64,000 nt of DNA from Branchiostoma floridae (taxonomy: Eukaryota; Chordata; Leptocardii; Amphioxiformes; Branchiostomatidae), in NCBI RefSeq assembly GCF_000003815.2, contig NC_049981.1, positions 18,461,041 through 18,525,040 on the forward strand, read 5' to 3'. The first letter of the stretch is position 1, and every line of letters starts with the position of its first letter. This document shows positions 46,601 through 55,073 of the stretch, piece by piece. The position numbers and the translations under genes are program-made. The notes under the pieces are model-generated. The model made no database searches and was not told the DNA's origin. It was given only the letters and a program-made list of their open reading frames with translations.

Positions 46601-49046
46601 GTATTTTCTTGATTAAAGTCTCAGACAAATCTGTAGGACTGAAACCTAAAATTTAAAAACTGGAATAAGAAAAGTATGGTATGCACTCCTTCGCCAATGT
46701 TGAACACATCTTGAAACAGCTAAATTCAAATTCAGTTTTTTTTCTCTTTTCCCTGGGTGGTTTTGCATATATCAAGGATGTCTGATAATACGAATATAGT
46801 ATACAATGTCCTTGCCAAATTTTTACATGGTAGTATTGTACTGGTAGTGTCTATGCAAACTTTACTGCAAGATACAAAATTGCTAAGAGGGACTTTTAAT
46901 CAAAATAGTTTGAATTTTGAAAAGTTAAAAAAGTGCACTTTTTTTTACTTTATTCAAGAAAACAAGGTATAGTGATTTCATCAGGTTATTGCATCTTAAC
47001 TATATTGGATCGGCAACAGACTCAGGAACTAAACACTTGCTACTTGCTTGATCCATGCCCTGGCTTTTCCTAAACATGTTGTGTCTTTGTGTGACAACAA
47101 ATAAAGGGCAGGGTCACACGTAGGCATGTTGTGTACGTGAGCAATTGTATACATGTTCAAGAAAAGTCCTGTTCCTACATGTATATTTATATAAACTGGT
47201 CAGTGTAGCTCTTATAATACGGAAGAAAAAAAGGATTCTATAAAGAATCCATGTGTATAACAAAGAAGGTACCAATATGCTAAATACACAGTATGTACAG
47301 TTTTCTTGATGTTGACTATAATATCATCATCTGTTGCATTCATATTTGAGTTGTGCTGCTCTAGTAGTACCTTGCACAGTGTCCCTACCTTTGTCTGTCC
47401 TACAGTACAGTACTCTTCCTTAGCAATGTTTTGTCTTGGATCCTTCTTCTGAGACTTTTACTAATCCAAGGCAGAATGTTGCCGGTTGTTTCCCATAGGC
47501 AGCAATGAGAGATACCCGACTTTTCTGTAGGCATGGGAAATGAAGGATTTGGGATGGTCTCCAGCCTACACATACTACAGCCATGCTTTTGTAGTGAAAG
47601 GGAGGGGCCATTGAATAATGTGGGGAAAGGTGACAGAGTTGAGCAACCAGGATGCAAAAGACGTACATGTATTTGTTAATTAAAGGTTTACGCAATGAAG
47701 TTCGAAGGTCTCTGAGATACTTCTGAGTCCTGACAGTCAATGGTCTAGAAAGCAAACCAGTTAGTGTTCGAAAGAAAAGGCATTGATTCCAACTGGCATA
47801 CCATTATTTATGTCATACCTGGGCTAGAACACAGGTCAAAATGGTGTTATGGACTAGTCCATATTTTACAGTTTAGTCTGGGCTTCCAAGTTATATTGCA
47901 CAGGCTTCCATCAAATGATTCAAATGCACGTTGCATGCGCCGCTGTTGAAAATTTTACTTCCAGATTTGGACGGTGGAATTGATGTTATTACAATTTTTT
48001 GTCAAGGGACACCAAATTGTCTCAACTTCTGGTGCATTCCGAATTCAAATATGTGTTTTTTAGACAAAGATTTATACAACCTTAATTCTGTACTTGACAG
48101 ACTGTCACGAACACCGAAAACACCTTATTATGTCAACAATATCATGTCACCTTGTCTGACATTGGAATGGCCCATCCTATAGCTGCATTGCTTACTGTGC
48201 TCATCAAGATAGCTTAGTCATCATTACCTGTAGCTTAAAATTTAACATTTCTAAGTCTAGTACATTTGATTTTATGTTGCAGAAACTCTCGAGAAGTGGA
48301 GAGCTTTCTGTTTCTACAACTGTATTTTTAGCCTGTTTTCAATGTAGATAGTTTTGTTGTACAATGTAGACTACCTTCAAGAAGACTAAAAATATGAGTA
48401 TCTTTTTAGCTTCAATAATAATCTTCTGTATCATTATAGTTACAGATTTTTATTTGTAGAGACAATAATTATGCTTCTATATAATTATCTTATCTTGCTT
48501 TGCAGTATCCAATTATAGTCAATAACAATATTGCAGCCTTCCTCCTTGCGATAGTTAGTACAGTTAGCTTTATTGACTTATTATTTCTTTTTTAGTTGAA
48601 CTATAAGGTACAGAATAATACAGAAAAGTACGTTAAATGTAGTAGTATTGTGAAGATATTATGGATGACATTAGCTGTGTCCATTCATGTTGGTACCAAA
48701 CTACTGCATTTTGTAGATTTTTTTCTGGCTGACAGAGGCTCTGTCCCAATCATGTGCTAACACCATGCATGTTCAGTTGGTTTTCTATGTCAGGTTGTTG
48801 GAAAGTATCAACTATGAAAAAGCCTGTCCAATAGTTTGACATAGCCAACTTGATCATTGCTAATTTGATGTTTATTTTTTCTGGAAATTTGTGAGGGACG
48901 TTGTAGATTTATTGTTTTCTGGACCAATGACCATCTTCCGTCTGAACCCCTGTATGAATCTGTTTCAGATCCTGGGAATCTGTTTTGCAAACAGCCTCAT
49001 CAGCGACATCCAGGCACAGAAGTCGCGCTGGCAGTTCCGCAGGTAG
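22582..49046 (+). CDS. TSPAN5/14/17-like: TspanC8-group tetraspanin (TSPAN5/14/17-like), alternative last exons
   Basis: Four-pass membrane protein. Exons: 22582-22650, 34268-34318, 37852-37995, 38173-38247, 38766-38861, 42871-43056, 43756-43872, then either 45149-45214 or 48969-49046. All internal junctions are phase 0. The products are 267 or 271 residues, the usual tetraspanin size. TM1 falls at about residues 12-36, TM2 about 58-78, TM3 about 86-110 and TM4 about 231-250. The large extracellular loop carries CCGG (148-151), an NCT glycosylation sequon (164-166), CGVPFSCC (177-184), C197 and C220: eight cysteines, the signature of TspanC8 proteins. In vertebrates these bind ADAM10 and control its ER exit and substrate choice, thereby affecting Notch cleavage. 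The sequence is closest to TSPAN5/17/14 ([21 protein letters not shown]) rather than TSPAN33. The Kozak context is good (AAGCCATGG). Intron 1 (11.6 kb) holds two assembly gaps and intron 2 a LINE insertion. Confidence 0.93.
24655..24760 (-). mobile_element. LINE 3'-end-like fragment
   Basis: 'gaatgaaagacctttattg' followed by a 'tgcctcggcgggctaggtac' segment. The word gaaagaccttt recurs at 32130-32150 after 'aataaataaat'. The AT-rich short-repeat end suggests the 3' terminus of a minus-oriented retroelement. Family and full extent unresolved. Confidence 0.3.
27218..27317. other. Assembly gap (100 N)
   Basis: Exactly 100 undetermined bases, the conventional placeholder for a gap of unknown size. 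The flanks share words such as 'attcataccctcatttt' (near 26993 and 27516) and 'tttggtgca', which suggests the gap fell within repeated sequence. Confidence 0.98.
28524..28623. other. Assembly gap (100 N)
   Basis: Exactly 100 undetermined bases in tetraspanin intron 1. Open frames that appear to run through it are artefacts. Confidence 0.98.
28774..28876. mobile_element. Short inverted-repeat element (MITE)
   Basis: A 103-bp element. The left arm 28774-28802 (agcctggatactacaccc...) and right arm 28848-28876 pair over 29 bp with two mismatches, around a 45-bp AT-rich centre with no coding capacity. The outer end 'agcctgg' is shared with the element at 52403-52501. No clear target duplication is visible. 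Confidence 0.75.
28940..29720 (+). repeat. Composite dispersed repeat with about three internal units
   Basis: Begins with a perfect hairpin, acctccatga-aatg-tcatggaggt (28940-28963), then a GT/GTCT tract. About three diverged units of roughly 280 bp follow. Each has 'ataactcaagaa(a/c)gg', 'cggatt..catgatttttgg', 'gggccccctagc' or 'gcccccta' and 'actgcag(c/g)' words. Related single units appear at 31440-31740, 34550-34740 and 35150-35340. No open frame. Most likely a non-autonomous element family; class unknown. Confidence 0.6.
31488..31548. repeat. GT microsatellite
   Basis: Interrupted (GT)n/(GTAT)n, part of the GT tract that follows the 'aatggaggta' head of a dispersed repeat copy. Confidence 0.85.
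34268..34318 (+). CDS. TSPAN5/14/17-like: Tetraspanin exon 2
   Basis: Acceptor cttctcttttacag; codes [17 protein letters not shown], the second half of TM1 and the start of the small loop. Donor AAAAG|GTAAAC. In phase with exons 1 and 3. Confidence 0.92.
35832..35843. repeat. Target-site duplication, left copy
   Basis: aaaatgcttcgt, identical to 37782-37793. It marks the left edge of the LINE insertion; the ATG that opens the long frame belongs to this flanking sequence, not to the element. Confidence 0.8.
35835..37424 (+). CDS. Reverse transcriptase C-terminal part of truncated LINE
   Basis: 529 codons with no stop. The first three residues come from flanking DNA. RT motifs in order: [29 protein letters not shown], the [20 protein letters not shown] block, and LFADDASL (the catalytic Y/FADD box at about residues 129-132). 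A thumb-like region follows ([25 protein letters not shown], a [11 protein letters not shown]-like helix). A C-terminal knuckle-like motif [20 protein letters not shown] ends the frame. The enzyme would copy element RNA at nicked DNA, but the N-terminal endonuclease and RT fingers are truncated, so this copy cannot mobilise itself. Not a host gene. Confidence 0.85.
   Translation: MLRFSKDSGFSPGDSTVNSLLYLTHNMHQALDQGLDVRTVFLDISKAFDKVWHLGLIFKLKQLGITGPLLAWIESYLNDREQRVVLNGACSEWLPIGAGVPQGSILGPLLFLVFINDLVDNLETDGRLFADDASLTEIVRDPIISAVRLNHDLRLVHNWSRQWLVTFNPLKTQLITFTTKRTKVVHPPLYFMGIRLTEVSSHKHLGLHLTPKLSWSLHVSIITTNAMKRTNLLKRISRFAPRQTLEILYKTMIRPLLEYADVVWDELSVKDCNLIESVQLTAARICTGAMRGTSNDSILSEVGWETTASRRQKHKLIHFYKMVNGLTPEYLCEIIPPQICDRTTYSLRANQNYIQIPSRTEKYRRSFLPSSVLSWNKLPLTTRVSPSVASFKNELESFFYRPPTHLHFSHGPRYPAIHLTRLRLNFGQLNFHLFQHKCVNSPMCKCGHPNESTIHYFLHCPLYNDARLDMLSSLTTMFMQGILPFDPRHTTENILCSTLLRGNPVLSTIQNCHLFDVVFKFIKQTDRFS
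35844..37781 (+). mobile_element. 5'-truncated non-LTR retrotransposon (LINE) with intact RT frame
   Basis: A 1.94-kb insertion in the sense orientation of the host gene, ending in an A-rich tail (gaataaaaaaaataaaaa) and bounded by a 12-bp duplication (35832-35843, 37782-37793). It begins inside the reverse-transcriptase domain, so the endonuclease and any ORF1 are missing. An uninterrupted frame to 37424 and exact target duplications indicate a recent insertion by target-primed reverse transcription. Its tail contains AATAAA at 37765-37770, which could act as a premature polyadenylation signal for the tetraspanin transcript. The clade (CR1/L2/Jockey-like) is not resolved by eye. Confidence 0.88.
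37782..37793. repeat. Target-site duplication, right copy
   Basis: aaaatgcttcgt directly after the A-rich tail, matching 35832-35843. The host sequence resumes as 'catcaggaag', 58 bp before the exon 3 boundary. Confidence 0.8.
37852..37995 (+). CDS. TSPAN5/14/17-like: Tetraspanin exon 3
   Basis: Acceptor gttgtataacag (weak pyrimidine tract). Encodes [16 protein letters not shown], then TM2 ([17 protein letters not shown]) and [14 protein letters not shown], the conserved tetraspanin GCxGAxREN loop. Donor GATTT|GTGAGT. Confidence 0.93.
38173..38247 (+). CDS. TSPAN5/14/17-like: Tetraspanin exon 4
   Basis: Acceptor gttgtttttttctccag. Codes [25 protein letters not shown], the third membrane helix. 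Donor GACTGG|GTAAGT. Confidence 0.93.
38766..38861 (+). CDS. TSPAN5/14/17-like: Tetraspanin exon 5
   Basis: Acceptor catttgtccccacag. Codes [20 protein letters not shown] and [12 protein letters not shown], the helical A/B part of the large loop with the family's YRDDxDLQNxIDF signature. Donor CCTAT|GTAAGT. Confidence 0.93.
38903..39125 (+). repeat. tRNA-derived SINE with A and B boxes
   Basis: A-box-like tagctcaactgg (38916-38927) and B-box-like ggttcaatcc (38974-38983), spaced as in a tRNA gene. They are followed by a non-tRNA body ('ggctgcacccatcttttgga'). Body copies occur inverted at 2521-2700 and 61078-61235, and the head at 5309. Confidence 0.7.
40014..40556. repeat. Two-copy 270-bp tandem duplication
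   Basis: 'caaatctgattgaacgtcc' at about 40013 recurs as 'caaatctgattgaatgtca' at about 40283. The following 270 bp are repeated with roughly 15-20 % differences by eye; both copies include 'catgaacttcaaatcctgca'. Not coding. Confidence 0.8.
41551..41577. repeat. AT microsatellite
   Basis: tatatatatatatacatata-type repeat of about 27 bp in tetraspanin intron 5. Confidence 0.85.
42625..42790 (-). repeat. tRNA-derived SINE, minus orientation
   Basis: Read on the minus strand it has a B-box-like 'gggttcaaatc' (inverse of gatttgaaccc). Plus-strand words 'tctgtctcaaggacaca' and 'aagacctctaactctaagc' are typical of a SINE body and head in reverse. Confidence 0.45.
42871..43056 (+). CDS. TSPAN5/14/17-like: Tetraspanin exon 6 (variable part of large loop)
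   Basis: Acceptor ggttctccacctgtag. Encodes [20 protein letters not shown], then [12 protein letters not shown] and [14 protein letters not shown]: seven of the eight loop cysteines and the NCT glycosylation site. This is the portion that selects the partner protease in characterised family members. Donor AAAC|GTATGT. Confidence 0.94.
43057..43755. other. Tetraspanin intron 6
   Basis: Begins with a TTTA/GAAA low-complexity tract (43120-43195). Near its end, at 43655-43712, is a dispersed repeat also present at 16571-16625, including the palindrome ccatggttcaatattgacc-atgg, only about 45 bp before the exon 7 boundary. Confidence 0.75.
43756..43872 (+). CDS. TSPAN5/14/17-like: Tetraspanin exon 7
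   Basis: Acceptor tttgtcctcttacag. Codes [39 protein letters not shown]: the eighth loop cysteine and the first part of TM4. Donor TTACAG|GTAGGG. It splices in phase 0 to either last exon. Confidence 0.93.
45149..45214 (+). CDS. TSPAN5/14/17-like: Tetraspanin alternative last exon 8a
   Basis: Acceptor catgtttcatgtttcag. Codes [21 protein letters not shown] then TAA: the end of TM4 and a short tail. It aligns residue by residue with exon 8b 3.8 kb downstream. No AATAAA lies close by; the first clear one is at 47100-47105. Confidence 0.88.
   Translation: MFGIYLANSLVSDIQAIQALW
45740..45930 (+). repeat. Diverged SINE-like repeat
   Basis: 'cccttgggaaaggcacttta' and 'ttcctca..ccctcagctcaggtg' words match the body of the repeats at 62255-62522 and 9340-9590. 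The head is too diverged to show Pol III boxes. Confidence 0.4.
48969..49046 (+). CDS. TSPAN5/14/17-like: Tetraspanin alternative last exon 8b
   Basis: Acceptor cccctgtatgaatctgtttcag. Codes [25 protein letters not shown] then TAG: the end of TM4 plus a basic tail four residues longer than 8a. A polyadenylation signal follows at 49192-49197. Confidence 0.9.
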   Translation: MLGICFANSLISDIQAQKSRWQFRR

Positions 49047-49191
49047 ACCGTTAGGGTCACAGGTCACCACAACGACCCCACCATCCAACCAACCTCTGGA
49101 AGAGACCATTGCATCAGGGGGGTGTAAAAGGATCTACTTTTATGTGATCATTGTGTAAAAAAGTTTCAATAAGGATCAGTGTATGTATCTC

Positions 49192-49197
49192 AATAAA
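49192..49197 (+). terminator. Polyadenylation signal of the tetraspanin gene (8b form)
   Basis: AATAAA 146 bases after the 8b stop codon. The cleavage site is inferred about 15-30 bases further on. Confidence 0.7.
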
Positions 49198-50314
49198 TTT
49201 GACATTTTTGGCCAGCAATGTGTGGCTTGAACCCTAAAATTGTGGAGAGCCTAAACAGATTATGGTTTAAATATGCTGCCCCATTTCTGAGTAACACAAG
49301 ATGTTGGAAATGTTACAGTGTCTTACTTTACAAAAACATTCTGAAAGTATTGCAATGCTCTCCTCACTAAAAACTGTTATTAGGGGTAAAACTCTTCTAC
49401 CAGTACCTGTTTCATTTTTCTGAAGTTGAATGAGCCACAACAGAATTTTAGATGCTTTATCTTACCAAGGAGTTCCTTACTTAACCTCCTTGATCTTACA
49501 TTGGCGTGCTTACCATAAATCAAATTGTAGTCAAGCACAAGACCATGAACATTTAACCTCAAGGGAAATATGTACTACTTTTTGGCCTTATTTCTCCAAC
49601 TGTTTCATTTTTCTGTACCTAGACTTTTGATCACACAAAGGCTCAACAACTTGGCAATTTTGAACACATTTCCAGATGAAACCTGATTAAGGTGTAGCAA
49701 AATGAAAGATGATGTCATTATGCAGATGAAAGATTTTTATCACTAAGGCCATGTTGTTTTGATTATACATTGTATGGATGACATCCTCTGGGAATCCCAA
49801 AAGTGATGTGTGACAAGTAAAAAAAAAGTTGTCTTCATTAGGACATCTGGGTGGTTAGGAGAGTGTGGTATGGCATACGGTACAATTTTGTTCTTTCACA
49901 TCTTCTTCTTTGACTTTGGCATTCTACGACATTAGTATTCATGTTCATTTTTTTCAACTTACAGCAAAGTGCAACAGCTTTGTATGACTTACTGTTTGGT
50001 TGAAAACTTTTATCGCAAACAGATGAAACTGATGCACACGTGGATGTCATCCATATGATCGATTCAAAATACTGTAGCTGATATCCATGGTAGATGTGTT
50101 TAAATATGCATCAATTTGTACATCTTTTATTACTAGTCAAAAGAGCATTATTCCACATAGAAAAAAGTTGTTTTATTTCAAGGGCAAATTTGTTTAGAGT
50201 TGCAAAGATTTTACCATAAAAAGAAGGCTGCCTGTAAGATATCTAGAACCAATCTAATTTGTTTTAGTTATCTCATTTGAGTGCCAGGGAGAAAGCAAAC
50301 AGTTTTCTGTCTTA

Positions 50315-50711
50315 AGGCCACACCAATTTTATTTCTTGGTTCTCGGATTTTTTCAGAAAAATATTGGGGCGGTCGGTCGAAAAAAAATAAAAACTGAAAT
50401 TTTGCAAAAAGTCTGGGGTGAACATACGAGGCTTATATAACAAAAAAAAAAAGGAAATATGGGCAGAAATCCCCAATTTTCATTATTTCAGGGGTCCCTG
50501 ATCTAATTTTCAAAAACATAATAAACGTACCGTCCAAAATAAGAATGTACTGGGTGGATTTTGTGGCTGAAAAAAATAAATGTCCCGGTACGTTTATTTC
50601 AGGGACCTAAGAGTATATTATTTTCCTTGGGACCAATTTTTTTTTTTTCAAAATCGGAAAAAAATGGGTCGGGAAATCCGAGAACCAAGAAATTAAATTG
50701 GTGTAGCCTAA
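50315..50711. mobile_element. About 400-bp inverted-repeat element
   Basis: Left end 'ggccacaccaattttatttc' with 'ttggttctcggatttt' (50317-50352) is mirrored by 'aaatccgagaaccaagaaat' with 'taaattggtgtagcc' (50674-50709), about 35 bp with few mismatches. The AT-rich centre has no coding capacity. Read as a MITE. Confidence 0.7.
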
Positions 50712-52402
50712 TGTAGGTTATAACAGAACCATGCCTCTGATACATGTACTAGGGCACCCCCCTCCCCAACCAGTTATGGTCTTGTACAGCTGTAAAGCCA
50801 TGAAATGCCTTCAAACTTTTCTACTCTACTACACATGGGTCGTGCTGGGATCTGTATATATGTGCAGATTTTTACCGTCTGAAAAAGTACATGGCACTCT
50901 GCATACAAGTAATAGTACATGAAGTAGTTGCATGAACAACCAGCGGAAATGATGGGAGTTCTGTAAAGTTACAGAAACATCTCAAGTCCTTTTGGTAGAT
51001 CTTCTTTGCAGTTTGCAGTGAATGTGCTTGATCTAGTCTTTTTCTTAATGTTGAATTATACATACAGATGTTATATTGTAGGAGTGCTGATGACCAATAT
51101 TCATGACCAACATATTGGGGTGTACCACTTTTATATACTAGCAGTCATCCTAGGAACAAGATTGTGATTTGTTCTACCTGCATTTGCCCAGAATAAGTGT
51201 ATAGTCTATATTTTTTTTCTTTAAATTTGCACTCCTTAGAACTGGGGGAAAGTGAACATACTAGTCAGGGCATACTACTCAAGACTTGTGGCATGCAGTC
51301 TGTGTGTGTTGTGAAGAATATCTGTGCTTGATCATGTGACCTTGTCTGTGTTATAAATCTGAAACAAGAAAAAAGATGGTGATAGCCAAAGTTTTATCAT
51401 CCCTAGAATCTTTAATTTACTTCAATATTGCCATTTTTGTGCACGCACCATTTTTGTCTAGCAGTTTATGTGTATCACGAGTGGAAAATGTGCAATCTAA
51501 TAGAAGGTAACTTTGATTTGTTTTTCCTCAGAGATTTTCTTAATAACATTATTTAATGGTGGTGGAAATATATGATTGTTACACGTAATAAATTTTGATC
51601 TTATGCACATGTACCCTAACATTTATATTCGTATACATGTATCTATCCATGTTATATGCTTCTATATTCTTGTAGAGTGCTTTTACTGCATTTGTGCAGT
51701 ACTGTCTGATCTCGTGATGGTCTATTATCTTGTTCATTCTCCTGCACAGATTCGAACCAGTGTCCTAAAACTCTTAGTTCAACTCTGCCTTTGTGTTGTC
51801 CAAGGGAAAGCTTGTGCTAAATAAGGCATGCCCATTACTATGCTGAGACTGAGACAGTCGTTATTGGTAATTGGGTTTCAAATTTTAGATCCGTGGGATC
51901 TGTACGCACAGGGCAATTGCAGCATAAAAAAATGCTAGGCGAAAACACCTAGAAACCTCTTGCTAAAGAAAACAAATTTGTTCACTTGCATGCCAACAAT
52001 ATTAGACATTTGAAATCTAGGCGGTGCATGCTAACTGGCTTGTGCCAAATACGGCATGGTCATTGATATTTGTAAGCAAGTCAGGTCAATAGTGCAACAG
52101 GCAGTTTGATTAAGCAGAGGTGAATCTAGAGAAGTTTCTATGCCACATATTCAGCTCTGCATAGGAGAATGACCTTTTATTGAAGATCCTGTTGCTGCCT
52201 TTTAATTTAGGACAACACGCCAGATTGAGGAGTTAACTTTTCCTCTGCTATTTGTATACGAGGTGGCATTTTAAGGTAAAGAAGAGGTGAAAGTGAAGAA
52301 CTGTCACCCAGTATTGCTTTTTCTGCATGTCCTTGTGCCATTCCTTGTTCAAAGTAGCAGAGAAAGTGAAGTCCCCTGGACAATGTTGCTATGTGTATGT
52401 GG

Positions 52403-52501
52403 TAGCCTGGGTGTCATCCTCAGTAGTAACCGCTCTCAATCTTTTCGCTTGAAAAGCATGGCTTGAGCCAGCAGTTACTGCGGAGGATGGCACCCAGGCT
52501 A
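52403..52501. mobile_element. Short inverted-repeat element (MITE)
   Basis: 99 bp. Arms 52403-52430 (tagcctgggtgtcatcctc...) and 52474-52501 pair over 28 bp with three mismatches. Ends are similar to those of the element at 28774-28876 (agcctgg). No coding capacity and no obvious target duplication. Confidence 0.75.
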
Positions 52502-52934
52502 CATGTATATCTGTGGCCCTTCTTCACAACAAGTGTGTACTAATGCATGTTCCTGTGGAGTGGTGGATATACCGATTTGTCCATGTGTTACTGTAGTGTA
52601 CAGAAGGCAGGGCCCCAATGGTGACTCCCAAACAGGAGAATCAGATACAGCAAAGTTCACCTGAATACAGTATAAAAGAAACATTTAAATTTTGTAATCT
52701 TCTGCAAAATTTAGTACATGTGTAAAACTGTAAAAGCTTAAGCATTTCAGTTAAGGACTCCTGATGTAGTTTGTATTATTGTTTTTTTTCTTTAACCAAC
52801 TAAGGGTTTTAAAGCATTAAAAGAAGGAAGATTGTCAGGGCACCAAGATATGAGCCTATATCTACACTGTCGGGCAATATGTGCAACATCAGGTCCTAAG
52901 AATAAGATAGAACCCTGCAAGTTGGTCCAATTCT

Positions 52935-53045
52935 GATTTGTTTCAGTGACCATAGAATTACTTATCAATTTTGATTTGTTTCAGTGACCACAGAATTACT
53001 TATCAATTTTGATGTGTTTTAGTGACCACAGGATTACTTATCACT
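52935..53045. repeat. 38-bp tandem repeat, three copies
   Basis: Units starting gattt/gtgtttcagtgacc at 52935, 52973 and 53011, each ending 'attacttatca'. The copies differ at only a few positions. Confidence 0.85.
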
Positions 53046-53084
53046 GCATGTGTACTTTAAGGGTCATAAGATGTCCTGAATCAA

Positions 53085-53440
53085 TGTTAACTGTAATTTC
53101 CAACACAAAAATGGACTAACCCGAATTTTTTACTGACCAACTCGTCTGAGCAGTCCACTGCTTCTGTGGCGTCACATTATGCAAATAGGACACATGACTT
53201 GGTAAGCAGTGGATCATAAGTTGCAGAAAGTCTATGGCACCCTGTCCTGTTGACAGATGGTTGTAGAGGCCTCATGTAATAGACTTTCTACAACTTATGA
53301 TCCACTGCTCTCTGTCTGATTAATATGACATTGAATGGGGGGCAGATTGCTCATTCCTTGACATGTTTGTCAGTTGAAACTTTGGGTAAGTCCAATTTTT
53401 TTTGTTGGAAATTAAAGTTCAACTTTGCATCAGAAAGGCT
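53085..53440. mobile_element. Nested inverted-repeat elements
   Basis: An inner element, 53205-53309, has arms 'agcagtggatcataagttgc...' and its near-perfect complement (31 bp each, 53205-53235 and 53279-53309). It lies between outer arms: 'gtaatttccaacacaaaaat..ggactaaccc' near 53090-53125 is mirrored by 'gggtaagtccaattttt..tggaaattaa' near 53383-53425. Relatives of the outer sequence occur near 5820-5870 and 15830-15870. Confidence 0.65.
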
Positions 53441-54877
53441 TCTACGAACACAGATGTGGTTTCAAGTTAAGGTCATCACATATTACTACACCAGCAAGTA
53501 ACTCTGGTCACCTAGAATACATGTAAGACTATCCTTAGCTTGTACATGTATAATTTATTAATGATGTAAATTTTACTTCATACAGAATGATTTGCAGTTC
53601 AGGTTATCACAATGTACTGTACAGGTAATGATGAAATTTATGCAATTTCACTTGAATGGTAAAGTTACTAGTACCTTAGGGGACTACCTCAACTTGTGTT
53701 TTCTCAAAAAACTAAGCATCTTCAAACCAGATTTCAATGCTTTATTCAATACTTTTACAATGAACTTGTTTTTTGAGAAGACATTTTGAATTGAGACAGC
53801 CCCATTTTAAATCAATTATGTAAATGCATTTAACCAAGAAGTAAGTTGATTGTGGAACAATATGAACATTCCTGCTTATTTCCATTGTAGCCACGCAAAC
53901 ATACCAAAGTCAGGTTTTGTAAAGTCTCTGCTTTTCTCTTCTTGACTGGAACTTGAGCTGCATGTTGAAGTTTAGACCAGTATATCTGTCTGGTAAGGGT
54001 GGGTCCTGGTACAGACGATCCAGTCCAGGTCTGGACATGAACCTGGATCTGATTATAGTAGCCCAGTACTAGATCATATTTCAGACAGTGAGACATTCAT
54101 GTCTCTGTGAGGGCTTCAAATTACTAGTAGTTTCAAATTGTATACTGGAATATAGTGCATATTACCTCTGACTTTTCAAAAGAGCAACCCCAAACTGAAC
54201 ATTTGGGCCAAAAGTACCACACCTTTCCCTAACCAATCATCTCACAGGAACCACTACTGCTTGTTTTCAAATTGGTCCAAAGGCAATCCATTGATTTTTC
54301 CAGTCCTTCTTTTGGACCAGAACAGCAAGAAAGATCAGTTTTGCACCAGTACAGGTGCCCACCCGTACTGTATGGTTCATAATCTTAAGTCCTCATGTGA
54401 TGCATCATGTGTTACAGATGGGATAAAACTATTTTTACATGCATGTCAAGTTCCAAAGGTCTGGTGCAGGTGTAAAAACTGAGATGATAACGATACTTGA
54501 ACTTGGTGTACTTCCTTACTACACTGCTGTGCTGTTTTCTATCAAGAACTTTGTGCAAGAAAAATTGACTTCGTGACTGTGGTGTTTGTGTCTCTTTTTT
54601 TGTGTCTTTAGCTAAATGGCTAAGATGTACAAAGTCTGATGTACCAACAGACTCAAGCAAGAATAATGTAGCTTGGTATATTACTGCTGGGCCAATTCAT
54701 GGCACTGAGGTTCGTGGTAACATTCCTATTCAAAAAGCAGGTATCTTACTTGGCTGTGTCTGTTGCCAGATGTTTGACAATCTACTTGAATCTGCCTGCA
54801 GACGACAAAGTTTGCTAGGCAAGTACAGCACAATGAAGTTGTCCTGCATAGATTTAGAGCATCTCTTTGACTTTGAC

Positions 54878-54883
54878 TTTATT
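54878..54883 (-). terminator. Candidate distal polyadenylation signal of VPS26C
   Basis: TTTATT on plus (AATAAA on minus), 190 bases after the VPS26C stop. An alternative to the signal at 55064-55069. Confidence 0.4.
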
Positions 54884-55063
54884 ATCTCTAGTTCCCCTCT
54901 GCATTGCATGTAACCTTAATTACATATACAAATCAATGCATAACAGAAGTTTTTCTTATTCTTTTCATTGCCATCTTGCTATACAGTATGTCTTTTTCTG
55001 TTCAAATGGCTGTGTACAACTTGACGATGAAGCTGCAACAAGTTAGTATTGCAGCCCTTCAAT

Positions 55064-55069
55064 TTTATT
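55064..55069 (-). terminator. Candidate proximal polyadenylation signal of VPS26C
   Basis: AATAAA (minus) only four bases after the TGA stop at 55076-55074. If used, the 3' UTR would be just 20-40 bases. Confidence 0.4.
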
Positions 55070-55073
55070 GCCC

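Larger units (their letters stand above)
49198..55073. other. Intergenic interval between tetraspanin and VPS26C
   Basis: 5.9 kb of convergent intergenic DNA with no supported exon. It holds inverted-repeat elements at 50315-50711, 52403-52501 and a nested pair at about 53085-53440, plus a three-copy 38-bp tandem repeat at 52935-53045. Confidence 0.65.

Noticed and set aside
45215-48968. Reading exon 8a as a degenerate pseudo-exon
   Set aside because: It retains a good acceptor, an intact frame, conserved tetraspanin C-terminal residues and a stop, so it is treated as a real alternative until expression data say otherwise.
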